From the NCBI RefSeq assembly GCF_000417875.1, contig NW_006920896.1, forward strand, positions 90,202 to 138,812: a stretch of DNA of 48,611 nt, in the 5' to 3' direction. The stretch's first letter is position 1, and every line of letters begins with the position of its first letter. The position numbers and the translations under genes were made by a program. The stretch is from Pseudozyma flocculosa PF-1 (lineage: Eukaryota > Basidiomycota > Ustilaginomycetes > Ustilaginales > Ustilaginaceae). This document shows, piece after piece, positions 22,484 through 33,311 of the stretch. A model generated the notes under the pieces. It searched no databases. It was not told the origin of the DNA and saw only the letters and a program-made list of their open reading frames with translations.

Positions 22484-23928
22484 TTATCGGCCGCCGTTTT
22501 GCGTGCGCTGCGACGACTCGGCATAGTTCATCATCATGTGGTGCTGGCCTCCGTTGTCGATGTGCTGCTGTTGCGCAGGGCCAGCCTGTGGCGCCGCGTG
22601 GTGCGAGGCGTAGCCCGACCCGGGATGCGCAAACTGCCCCTGGTCGTCCGATTTGGTGTACCCGCTTCGGCCGCCGTTCATGGCGTTCGAGTAGCCGTGC
22701 GACTTGGCGTTGCCGCCGCCCGTGCCGCCGAGCTGCGCCCGTAGCGCCGCAACCTCGGCCTCGAGATCCTCCTTTTCCTTGGTCACCTGGGCAATGTGGT
22801 CGACAGCTGCGGAGCGATGGGATCGCAGCGAGCGCGGGGGGAGGACTGTGTAAGCGACGGCGACGGAAACGACGGCGACGGCGAGATCGACGGCCGGGCA
22901 GACCATGGGACGACTCTCACCTTTGCTCAGAATCTCCCACTTGCTCGTCTTTGGCCCCTTGTCGACGGGCAGCTGGTCTCGGAGGTCGTCAAAGAGCTCC
23001 TTCATCTCCTTTCGCCTCTTGCGCTCCGCCAGCTTGTGGCTGACCCGGAGCTCGGGGCTTCGGCTGTACGGCTTGGCATCCTTGTCGACGCCGAGCAGCT
23101 TGGAACCGAGTCCGCTCGCCGATGATCTCCTCGAGCCATCGACGGTGTGCATCGGCCCGCCGTTCTCGATCAGCTCGCCCCCGCCATCGCCGTCCGGGGC
23201 GCTGACGGTCGGGACGCGCGAGAGGTGACTCTTGCTGGCGTCGTCGTGTCGGTAGACTGCGTCCGGGTTAGGTGGCGTCGCGTAGCTGCCGAACTGGTAG
23301 TTGGACTGCACCTGCGCGTGTCGAGTTCCATCTGCTTCGGGGGATGAGAGACAGAGAGAGCGGGATTGCAGCGCGGAGCAACCGAGATCAGTATCGATCC
23401 GATGCCAGCCCCCGCTCGAGTTGCGCCCATGTTAATGCGGATCATCGAGAACTCACCTTGTTCTGAGCCGGAGCCCGTTCCGCCCATGGGTGGCAGGGTG
23501 GAACCTTCGTCGGCCTGGGCCTGCCCGACGAGGGGCGCGGGGCTGTTGTTCTGGCTGATGAAGCGCGACGAGTGAAGTCCGGTGTGGCTCGGGCTGGCAA
23601 ATGGGCTTCCGTGGCCGGAAGGCATGGCGGGTTCGATTTGGATGCTCCTTCGCCTGGGCATGTCGAAGGGACTCGGACTGCTGAGCGAGGATCCCTGGCC
23701 ATTTGCGAGGCCGTGGGACATGCCACCAGACGCCGAAGCATTGGCGGCGAGAGATGCGTGGAGGATCGGATCCGTCGAGCCTCTCCTGGTCTGGTTGTGG
23801 GCGAGATGGAAAGCGTGGTGACGGTCGGCCGAAGGCTCGAGCGGAGGGAGTGGTGCGAGGTGCGACGGAAGGTGAGGGTGCTGGCGAGAGCTGGGCCCGA
23901 AGTTGTTGCTGAAGTTTGCGGCCATCAT
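22484..23928 (-). CDS. bHLH transcription factor, E-box class B
   Basis: Three exons on the minus strand, 23928-23457, 23331-22921 and 22806-22484, give 401 residues; introns are 125 and 114 bp with GTGAG donors and CAG acceptors. The basic region [13 protein letters not shown] has the His5-Glu9-Arg13 pattern of factors that bind CACGTG. Helix 1 ([12 protein letters not shown]), a short loop ([12 protein letters not shown]) and helix 2 ([10 protein letters not shown]) follow; the second intron falls between SK and AVDH. A zipper-like helix ([18 protein letters not shown]) extends helix 2. The N-terminal 250 residues are Ser/Pro/His-rich and low-complexity, and the C-terminus is Gln/His/Gly-rich. 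It resembles fungal Esc1-like regulators, but I would not name an orthologue. The ATG pair at 23928 and 23925 follows a C-rich leader; the first is used here. Its upstream region is about 9.4 kb. Confidence 0.88.
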
Positions 23929-25439
23929 GTCGGGAGTTGACGTGCAATGGGGGGGGGGACTTGCCAAAGGCGGGAGAGGGGGGATGCGATGTGTGGTGGA
24001 ACTGGTGGTCGAGATCTACGAAGGGCAATCGAGGGAGGTGTCGAGGGGGGCGTCCTTTGAGCTCAGGCCCTCCGCGACAATCCAGGCCAGAGGAAGGGCT
24101 GCTGAGGGAATGAGGTCGAGGAGGCAGCCAGTGGCGAATGAGGTAGAGCGGGTCGACCTTGTACGAGGTGGGGCAGCGACCGAGTCAGCTGCACGGCACG
24201 CCAGGTGGATGACGGTGGGTGGAAACAGCCGGGGACTATGGCTGAGTCGGACGGGTTCGAGTGCGATCCACTGCGTTGGATCGAGGGACCAGGCGGAGCG
24301 GGCGTCGTCCGAGGTTATCCGGGGGCTGCAAACGCCGTACGACGATGGGGGCCGGGGCGCGGCGGGGCAACGGCTGGGGCGGCAGCAGCCAAAGAGAAAG
24401 GGGGCACGTAGTCCGGCGTCCAAGACACGGAGCGGGGACCGACGGGTAGGGCGAGCGAGGCACGCGATGGGCGTAGCCGGTGCGTAGCCGCAGGCGTTGG
24501 GTGGCGAGCTAGCTGGCCAGCAAGCAAGGTGTTCGGGAGCTCCGACGGATTTCAGAGCGGTTGCCAGGCAGCGATGGTGCGGGCGAGCCTGTCGAGGGTT
24601 TGGCTCTGGCTCGAATCGAAATTCACCGCAGGTGGCGCGACGTTCGTGGGAAGGATCGGATGGGCTGCTCGGCCTGGGGCCGATGGCAGCGTGCGAGGGT
24701 TTAGGCTGCGCAACCAGCGGTCGTGCCGAAGAGTCAGGAGTGGATGGAGCGAGATGAGCAGAGAGCCTGCGTCGATCGAGAGTGCAACCGGAGCTTGTGT
24801 GGAGCGAAGCGATGGCAGAGGGCGGCGGTGGCCAGGGCGGATGGCAGAGATCGACTCTTGATCAAGTGGACGAGGAGCAGATGGTGGCGGGGACGACGAG
24901 GAGGAGCAGGGGCGGCGACCAAGTCAGGAGCGTGCCGCACTTGTACGGGTGGGTGCGCTTGAGAGGTCGTCGGGCGGCGGCGGCGATGGTGGTGCTGGTG
25001 CTGGTGGTGGGTGGGGTGCAGGGCAAGAGGGTCGTGGTCGAGGTTCAAATCAGGCGGCGAGCTTGACGAGTGCTGAGGTGGTTAGGTCGGAGGAAACAAG
25101 GGCCGGAGACGACGATGGTTGGGAGCAAGCTAGTGCTGGCTGGCGAAGGGTCGACCCCGTCACGTCCACCCTTCTGTACGCTCGAGCGGGCTAGCTGGCT
25201 GGCGGGCTGGCGGGCTGGCCTCTGCGGCTCCAGGGGCGAGGATCAACCGGTGGCCATCATGGCCTGGCTTCCTGCCCGCTCGTTGCCTGCCTGGCTGCCT
25301 GCCCGGATCCTGTCAGGCCGCCTTCGCTCGCGGTTCCATCCACAACGACGACAACAGGCAGACAGGCAGGGCAGGGCAGGCTAGGGCAGGCGGGCCAAGG
25401 GCGAACAGGCTAGGACTCGGCCACGTCCCGACAAGCCAG

Positions 25440-25510
25440 AGAGCAGGCAGGCAGCCAGGCAGGCAGCCAGGCATGGCAGGCAGGCATGGCAGGCAGCCAG
25501 GCAGGCAGGA
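25440..25510. repeat. Degenerate GGCA/GGCAGCCA tandem repeat
   Basis: Alternating GGCAGGCAGCCA units make an imperfect tetramer-based repeat of about 70 bp. There are no spacers of even length, so it is not a CRISPR array. Confidence 0.8.
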
Positions 25511-25579
25511 AAATCCGCAAAACGTGTCGAGGGCCCAGGCGGCGGCGGCGGCGCATTTGCGGCCACGCCTCTTCGCTCC

Positions 25580-25609
25580 CTCGCCTCGCCTCGCCTCGCC
25601 TCGCCTCGC
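25580..25609. repeat. (CTCGC)n microsatellite
   Basis: Five to six tandem CTCGC pentamers. Shorter copies of the same pentamer are near 2828 and 16155. Confidence 0.88.
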
Positions 25610-26118
25610 TGCCTCGTCTGCTTGCTGCGACTGGCCGTCACACCGCCTGCAACGGCCCAACCGCTGGCCTGCCTACGCGCTCTGGCGCTGCCCGACCGCC
25701 CGCCCCCAGCTCTACTCAGTGGCCCGACGCTGGGCACCGGCGAGCCCAGACGCAGCGCCTGCGGCCGCCGAAAAAGAAGCTAGGCGCACGCGAAGGCGTC
25801 CGCCCCGCCCTCGCACGCCAGGCCAGGCCGGCCTCATCCAGGCAGGCAGCCAGGCAAGGCAGGCAGACAGGACGCTAAACAACGAGCCAAGGAACTCTCC
25901 GCTGGGCCAATCTCCACCGCTGATGCGCGGCATCACCCCCGAGCGACGATTTTAGAAAAGAAGAATTTAAAAAATCCGAGAGGTCCCGGCTCTCGACGGC
26001 GGCCGCTCGCTGTTTCCCCCGGGTCCACCGGAATGCACGCCGGGCGGCCATCGAGCAGTCGCCCGAGCGCACGCGTGGAAGGCAGAGATCCTCGGGCAGC
26101 GCCCTGCTTTCGATTTTC

Positions 26119-26135
26119 TTTTTTTTAAAAAAAAA
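26119..26135. repeat. T8A9 palindromic homopolymer tract
   Basis: Eight T followed by nine A, then a C run, in otherwise GC-rich DNA. It could be a nucleosome-depleting poly(dA:dT) element. Confidence 0.7.
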
Positions 26136-27024
26136 CCCCCCTCTCGTCTCGCCCGCCCGCCCGACTCGCAGTGACCCGCCACCACCTGTCATCGGTGTCA
26201 GCGCTGAGTATGGCAGGCTCCCTTCCTGGATGGTGTCGTTTGCTCGTCAAAACATCCTGGCCCTCAGGTCTCTTCTCAAGCACATGCATGGGCCAAACTA
26301 GGCTTACAAGGTCGGTCGAGGGGGGAGCCGGGTCGCAGGTGGGCGCGGCAAGGTCGGGCAGCGAGGCGAAGGCGTAGGCAGGTAGGGCCGGCCGGCGCGC
26401 ATCGGCCGACGCCCAATTCTACCGTGCCGTCTGGCGTGCCGATTCCTCAGCCTACGCCCTTTGGTGGCCTGTCGCCGTCCAACCGATCCCATCGAATCGA
26501 CCTACCGGCTGGCCGATTGCGACGGATACGATACGACGTCGCTGGTGGTGGTGGTAGTGGCGGCGGCCGCGGCATCGACAATATAATGCGCCGAGGCCGT
26601 ACAGCCTGGCGCACAGCATGTCGGTGCGACCACGAGGCGCGGGCGGGAGGCATCGAGGTGGAAGCGTGCGTACGCGTGGAAGGGGGGGCGAAGCTCTCGC
26701 AGGCGTGACCGGGTAGAGGCCAGCAGGCTGGGCGGCGTGGCAGCCACGGGCTCATGCTGCTGGGCCGAAGGAAGGGGGGGAATGGAAGGCACATGCGTCG
26801 ATGCGGATCCCCGGCCCAAGCAAGCCTAGCCTACCTGTGACCGCCAGCTTGGCTTGGCTTGGTGGTCGTACGCCGGGGCTACGCGCCAGATCGGCTGCCT
26901 TGGCCCACCCTGGGAGCGAGCTTGCGCAGACACCAACGCTCGCTTGCTGGCTTGGCGTGCCAACCCTGCCGCCCTCGCCTGCTTGTTCTAGTTAGGTAGC
27001 TTCCTAGTCTCCTACCCTGAGGTT

Positions 27025-27040
27025 GCGGTTGCGGAACCGC
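27025..27040. repeat. Perfect short inverted repeat (hairpin)
   Basis: GCGGTT and AACCGC flank a GCGG loop. No U-tract follows and no gene ends nearby, so its function is unknown. Confidence 0.6.
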
Positions 27041-27737
27041 AGCCCCATCCCAGATCCCCTAGTGAGGCGGTGCGAGCGAAGGTAGCGCCGTATAGCATAT
27101 AGAGACCCGAGCAAGGTGCCTCTTGAGGCAGGACTAGGTTGGCAGAGAGAAGCCTCGGTCGAAGGAGCGTGGCTGGGGAGGGTTCACCGCGCGTCTGTCG
27201 ATGGACCCGGGCCCTCGTGTACGCCCGCTCGCTCCCAGCCAGCCTCGCTCTTGAGCGGGTGATCCGAAGGTGGACCCGCATGAACGGCGATTCTACCGGC
27301 ATTGTCGTGCGGGCGGCTGCATGCCGACGAGCTGCGTGTGCGTGCGTGGGTGCGTGAGTACAGACGGGGTGCGTGCCTACACCGAGGCAGGGCGGGACCA
27401 CCACCACCACCATCCATCGTTGTCGTCTTCGTCGTCGACGACGTCGTCGTCGTCGCTGTGCACCCCCATTGACGTACACGACGTAGGCAGAGAAATCCTC
27501 TTCCCGATGGCACCGAGGCAGCTGGTCGCGCTAGGGGACATGACTCCTGGTCACCCTACCTTATGTAGCCTGCCGTACAGCAACTGCAACCGCTTTAGCG
27601 GATTTTAATCAAGCCTCCTCGGTAATCGGCCATGGTCAGACCTCGACTTGCAAGCTCGTCGCGCCCAGCCCTCGCGGTGCGCAGCCAGGCTGGAGGAAGT
27701 AGCCGAAACCAAGCTGATCCTCGCTACAGAGAGATAG

Positions 27738-27776
27738 AGGTAGAGAGAGAGAGAGAGAGGAGGAGAGAGAGAGCGC
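27738..27776. repeat. (AG)n-rich microsatellite
   Basis: AG dinucleotides with GG interruptions, ending in a GC-alternating stretch (27771-27781). Confidence 0.8.
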
Positions 27777-30700
27777 GCGCGATGCCGCTTCACCCAACCC
27801 CGCCTGGTCGAGTTGCGCACGACGGGGCGATCCGCTTAGCTGCTGGCGCCCGACGCTCGACATTTCCCTCTAGCTCCGTCTGCACGGCACATCGACCCCT
27901 TTCAACCGCCAACGACGTCCACGAGCAGCGGCAGCAGCAGCAGCAGCACAAGGGCGGCGCCTGCTGGCTACGGTACCGCGGCATTCGGGTCGAGCGCGTA
28001 CATAACCATGTAACGAAGAAAGGGCCTGCCATGCCGGGGCGACGTGTTGGCCTGCCAACGCACCGAAGAAGTTGCCGCTCGGTGCGCCGGCTTGGCACGC
28101 TCCACGTCCCCGTCCCCGCACACTCACGCCAAACGCGCCCACGCATACGTACTGGGCATATCGGGCGAACCAAGGCTGTGGTCGAGGATCAAGCCGAGCC
28201 GGACATCTCGGAGCAACGGGGCTGACCGGCGGGTTCCTCTTGCGCTACAGTATCTCCGTGGTGGGCTTCGTTTTGACATCGTCGTCGTCGTCGTCGCCCA
28301 TGTCGCCATCTTCGATGTCATCCCAACGTGTCAAAGGCATACGTTAAGTACGTACTGTAGGTGTAGACTCACCATCGGCGCTACATTGGGCTCGTGGTGA
28401 GACTGCCGCGTCGTGCTGACCCCGATCAGCCAAGGTACAGGAGTAGTTACAGTACCTCTCCGCTCCATTCACTCGTCTGGCGCCGAATCTCGAAGCGGGG
28501 AAAAGCAGCTGGGCTTCAGACCATCTTCACAGGGCTCCCATCCCTTGCTGTTGTTCGCGGTGCGCCCGGCCTCGGCCGTTTTGATGCTGTGCTCCTGCTC
28601 GCGCAATCTCTGCACTTGCGGACCCACTTACTGCCGTGGCTACAGTAGCGCGCATATCAACTGATCTGGCCTGCCTCGTCACGTTCCCTCGTGATGAAAC
28701 AGAGCAAGACATCAGCCGGCGAGGCTACCTGGCCTGGTGGCCAGACACTCTCGTCAGGAGGGTGAGAGGGGGCGCGTGTCACTCCGGCACACACGGAGGC
28801 GCGAGCGATGCCGGAAGAAAGAGAAACAGGTTGTGGCGGCTGCCGGGTGCTTGGTTGGTATTAGATCGCACGCAATTGTGGTTGCACATGCACTCGGGAC
28901 TTCTGCCGTGCTTACGACGAACGACGGATGAAAAGAATGACCTGGCGATAAGAGAAGGTCGACGTCGAATGAGGCCGACGGCGGAGGCAGACGCTGACGT
29001 GGGTCACTCACCTCCTTGGGCCGCATCACCCACTCCTTGGGCCTGACGGCCTGCGTCATGCTGGGCTCAGTACGGGTCAGCACGAAATCTTCGATCCGAG
29101 GCAGGCATGTCGAGGCCGACGGAAAGCGCTGACACCAAGCAATTCGACCTCCGGAACCAGACCGAGAACGACGATGTGGCAGGCAAGAGGGCAAAGAGGA
29201 GGTAGGCTAGGGATGGGACGCCGGAACGAAGAAGCCAGATAGAGTCTCGTCACGCGAGCGAGACCGGAGGCCGTTGCTGGCCTGGCCATACAGCGTTGTG
29301 TTGCGTGCGTGGCAGAGGGCGGCCACGATGCGTCGACGCCCGCCCGCTCGCCCCATATGCGCCCTTGGTCCTCGTGCCATGCCATGCCTCGCCATGCCAT
29401 GCCACGTAGGGCGAGAAAGGGGTCGCCGGCGGGGGCCGTCTCCGGGCAATTTTCATGCTGCGCGGACCCAACCGTCGTGTCAGAAGAGACAGGCGGAGGC
29501 ACGCAGAAGCCGTCCGCACATCGTGCGGCAGGCCAGGCCGGGCCAGACCAGACCATCTGGCAGGTCACTTCAGCGCCCAGCGCCCAGCGTCACCATCTTG
29601 CCTTATTACAGAGATCTCGCCCCCTTTCTGCCATGCCATGCCATGCCGTCAGCACATGGGAGACGACGCCGCTTGACGAGAGGGCCAGTCCGGCCTGACG
29701 AGGCAAGGAGCACGGATCGCTCTGGCCTACTGGGAACGCGAGGTGCTTGCTTGCTTGGGCTTTGTTGCTCCTGCCCGCCCGCCTGCCGCTCACGATCGAT
29801 GCACCCGTCCAAGTCGGACGTGGTCTGGACTCCTCCTCCCTTTCTCTCTCTTCAACGGCGGCAAGGGGTCTGGCTCGTGGGGCCATGCCAAATTCTCACA
29901 GGCTCGGAATCGCTGCGGGCGTGGCGTGGCCGGGGAGCCTTTGCGACCCTGCCTGTCGTACAACGGTGCGAAGGCTGAGCAGCTCTGCTACCGCCGCGAC
30001 CACGGTACGGGCACACAGCTAGGGATATCGGTGCTTGTACGGCGGACCAAGAGCCTGCGGCGAACATCGTCCAGCGAGAACGGGGTGGTTTTGCCGCTCC
30101 CGTACTGTCCCACCTCCAGCCGGCACGTCCGCACGCGCGCAACGGTGTCCAATTCCGACGTCTCCTTGCACGGGCTCAAACGCAGCTCCGTACGTCCGGT
30201 TACGTACCTTCTGTACGCACACGAGGCGGCGGCGAGGTGACGACCCCACTCCCACGACGCTACACTAATTCGAGCTTTCTGTACTTCTCTGCACCTGACG
30301 CGAGCGTGGTTGCTCGGTTTGTGTGCGTGGTTGCCAAGGCGGCGGGCCTGTACCGGCGCGTCGGAAGCGGCATGGCACGACGCACGACGCCCGACCGGCC
30401 TGCCTGCACCGCCGTGCCGCAGTACGTCCGCCCAGCCTGCGTTCGATGGCCTACGCAACGTGCCTCTATCATCGACGATTGATTGCTGTCGATGATGCTG
30501 CGTATGGTCAATCTATCGACGACGGAGTGGAAAGCGGAGGTTGATCGGGCGGGCGCGGTGTGCGGGGGTTCCGGGCCACTTGGCATCCGGGGCCGCAAAC
30601 CTGTATCGCTTTCACGTTCATCTTCAACGCCCCGGGCGCATGAGTGTCGGAAGTCGGCCTACCAGGTGTCATGCCAAGGCAGAGGTGTTTTACCCGTCGT

Positions 30701-33311
30701 GGTACCGTACGGCACAGGCTAGGCCTGGCCTGGAGGGTGCGGTAGAACCTACAATAATAGCCTACCTGCTGACGGTCTCGCCGCGGGCAGCGACGTTGAG
30801 GGCAAGGCGGAGTTGTGCGCTGGGAAGATGTGGCGTGCAGACGGGTGATGCCGAGTCACACCTCGCTCGCCCGCTGGATGGGCGCCAAAGGTCAGAACGC
30901 GGGCGGACGGGCGGACAGGAGCACAGGAGGCAGGGCAGAGCCGGGCATCCGGGACCATGGGCAGCCTCCGATTCGTCAGGAACCCTCGGGCGGCATCGAA
31001 GGGGACGAGATTCGGCTTCTATCCGCTGCCGTCGGCGCCGCCCGCCCGCCCGCCTGCCAAGGCTGGCCTGCCTGCATGAAAAAGCCGAACCTTCGCCCGC
31101 CGTTACCGTACACTAGCTGTGGGCCCCTCTACAGGGGCGACGCTGAGCCTGCTTCAGTGAAGCGTGACGGCTCAATCCGAAGAGCTTGGCATGAGCACCG
31201 ACGACGCCCGAGCTTCGGCTTTGCCACCGTACGCGGAGGCAGGCACGGGCGCAGGCTGCACGGTGCCGTGCGCCACCGAGCCGACCACTCGCCTTGGGTC
31301 TGTCTCGCATCGGCGCCATCGGGAGGGCCAGGGCCAGTCTGGACCGTGGTCGCCACCGCTTGCCGTCCACGCCATGCCTGGCCCGCCAGGACACTTCACC
31401 GCCGCGATGAACAAAGAGGACCAAGCAAGCCGACGGCTGCTGCCGTTCGGCCAATATCATCGGCTCGCCACCTCGCGGCGCATTGCCAAGCTCTCGGTAC
31501 GGTATACTACTGTAGACGTACGATGCTGGGCTTGATTCGAGTTCAATTTCGGCTCTGCACTACCGCCTGTTCGCGCTGCACTTACTGCACTGCACCTTGT
31601 CAGCCTCAGGAACCGCCCACAACACCGAGAGGGTTTGGCGACGTGCACGACAGCAAGGTGTTCCCATCTTGCTCTACGCGGTGCCAAGCCCTGGTCACAC
31701 AATAAGTAACCACGAAGCACAAGGTCAACGACGGCAAGCGACTCGATCAACGCCTGCCCAGGCTCTGCGTCAATGGCGCTCAGCCGCCACATGATCGCAT
31801 TCAAGACACGCCCACCGGACCTAGACCATATTATACAGCCGTACGTCGCCACTCACGGTGCTGTGGCTATGGTGTGCGCCCGCGTATGTAACGGCCTGAG
31901 CGAGCGGCAACAACAATATAATGTGCCGCGTTCGGCCTTTAGCGTTTTCATTTTGGCGGCAACGACGGACCGAAACTCGCCGCACCGCCAGACCAGGCTA
32001 GGCCAGGGCGATGGGGGGAGCACCGCACGATGATTGGCTCGTCGCTCGGTCAGTCGGTCGGTATCTCCCGGCACGCTGTTTCGTTTCGGGTGCCTGGACG
32101 CCTCCACGGCACTCCCTTCTTCCCCGCACTTTTGATGCGCCCGCCCGCTTCGCCGCGTTCCCAGAGTCAGTCGCCCGGCACACTGTCACCGTGGCGTTCC
32201 ACGTTCGCCACCTCGCCCTGCCCCTTCCCTTTGTCGGCGCTTCGTGCTGTACGGCATCGACTTGCATGGGTACGCTTCGATTCCTGTCGTTCAGCCCGTC
32301 GCATGAGCCGGAGCGGAGGATTGTCTCCGTCTGCAGCGGGTACTTCCTCTTTTGCCTCGTTCGGGTCATCCATCGATCTTGGGGTTGGCGCGACGGGGGA
32401 GACGTGGCGGTAGGTCGTACGGATGGCGTGATCCTCTGCCTTGACAAGCTACGTAGGAAGGCGCGCCCGCTCAAGGGCAGAGACTCGGCAAGATAGGACA
32501 GGATTGGCCACCTACGCGTAGATACGGCGCGGTGCCAGAAAGAGCGGGAGGGGAGGTCAGGTCTGGCGAGTTCCGTACATACCTGGACCCAACTACCTCT
32601 CCGGTCGTGTTGACTGCGCGTTCCCGACGCAGCGTGGTCCTTTGCTGTCTCGAGTCGACAAACCAATCAATCAATGCCTGTCACTCGGGTGGGTGGGATG
32701 ACACGCGCCGTGCTCCCTACTCGCCCTTGGTACAGTCTCGTGCCTGCAGTCAGCAAAGGACCAACAAGGTACGCGCAGCAGAAATCAACTGCTCCCTCGC
32801 CAGACCCGGTCCCGCAGACGAGACGGCAGGCGGTCTGTGGCCTGGCCTCTTGATTGGTCCGACTCTGCCCTGACCTGGCCGCGACAAGGAAGTGTTGCCG
32901 ATACTGCGCAACCGCAACCCAGCACAGAGTAGTGGGTCTAGGGCGAAGGGACCCTGCTGGCTTGGCCCGGCCTAGCCTGGCGTGTCACCGAGTCACGCGC
33001 TCCGCGTTCGGATCCGTCCATCGCTCGCCTCCCTCCTTGCGCGACGATCCCAAAGCAGTGCGACGAGCGAGCATGACAACGAGCAAGTATCGGCGAGGAC
33101 ATGGCATTCTTCGGAGACGAGGCATTACATTACACGGGTTGCTAAAGATCGAGAGAGGGAGGGTTGGAGCGAGCAAGGGGCGGAATGGGACCCCTCGATG
33201 CGGCAGGAGATGGGCCGAGGTAATAGGAGGTAGAAGCGATTGAGATGGATCAGGACGGGACGGGGAGAGGACAGAGGGAGGGACGGAGGGGAGGGCCACA
33301 ACGAGCGACGC

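Larger units (their letters stand above)
23929..33311. other. Gene-poor region of about 9.4 kb upstream of the bHLH gene
   Basis: I found no gene I can support here on either strand. Open frames are short, overlap on several frames and show no recognisable family. The sequence has lower GC than the coding parts and many simple repeats: GGCA/GGCAGCC (25440-25510), CTCGC (25580-25609), AG (27738-27776), TCG (27420-27452), ATGCC (29376-29402, 29630-29648). It also holds a T8A9 palindromic tract (26119-26135) and a perfect 6-bp-stem hairpin (27025-27040). The flanking genes (CPA2 3' end and bHLH 5' end) are both on the minus strand, so this is formally the bHLH upstream region. It may carry long-range regulatory DNA, long non-coding RNA or unrecognised small genes. 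Confidence 0.6.

Noticed and set aside
23929..23967. N-terminal extension of the bHLH protein
   Set aside because: The extension begins with TTG and reads through a C-rich leader; the ATG pair at 23928 is the natural start.
25040..25055. tRNA B-box-like GGTTCAAATC
   Set aside because: The flanking bases do not pair as a T-arm and no A-box or acceptor stem was found at the right distance.
25440..25510. Possible CRISPR-like array
   Set aside because: It is a GGCA-based microsatellite without even-length unique spacers, in a eukaryotic genome.
30815..31705. 296-residue frame in the desert
   Set aside because: No family resemblance, Arg/Pro/Ala-biased, and other frames in the same stretch are equally open.
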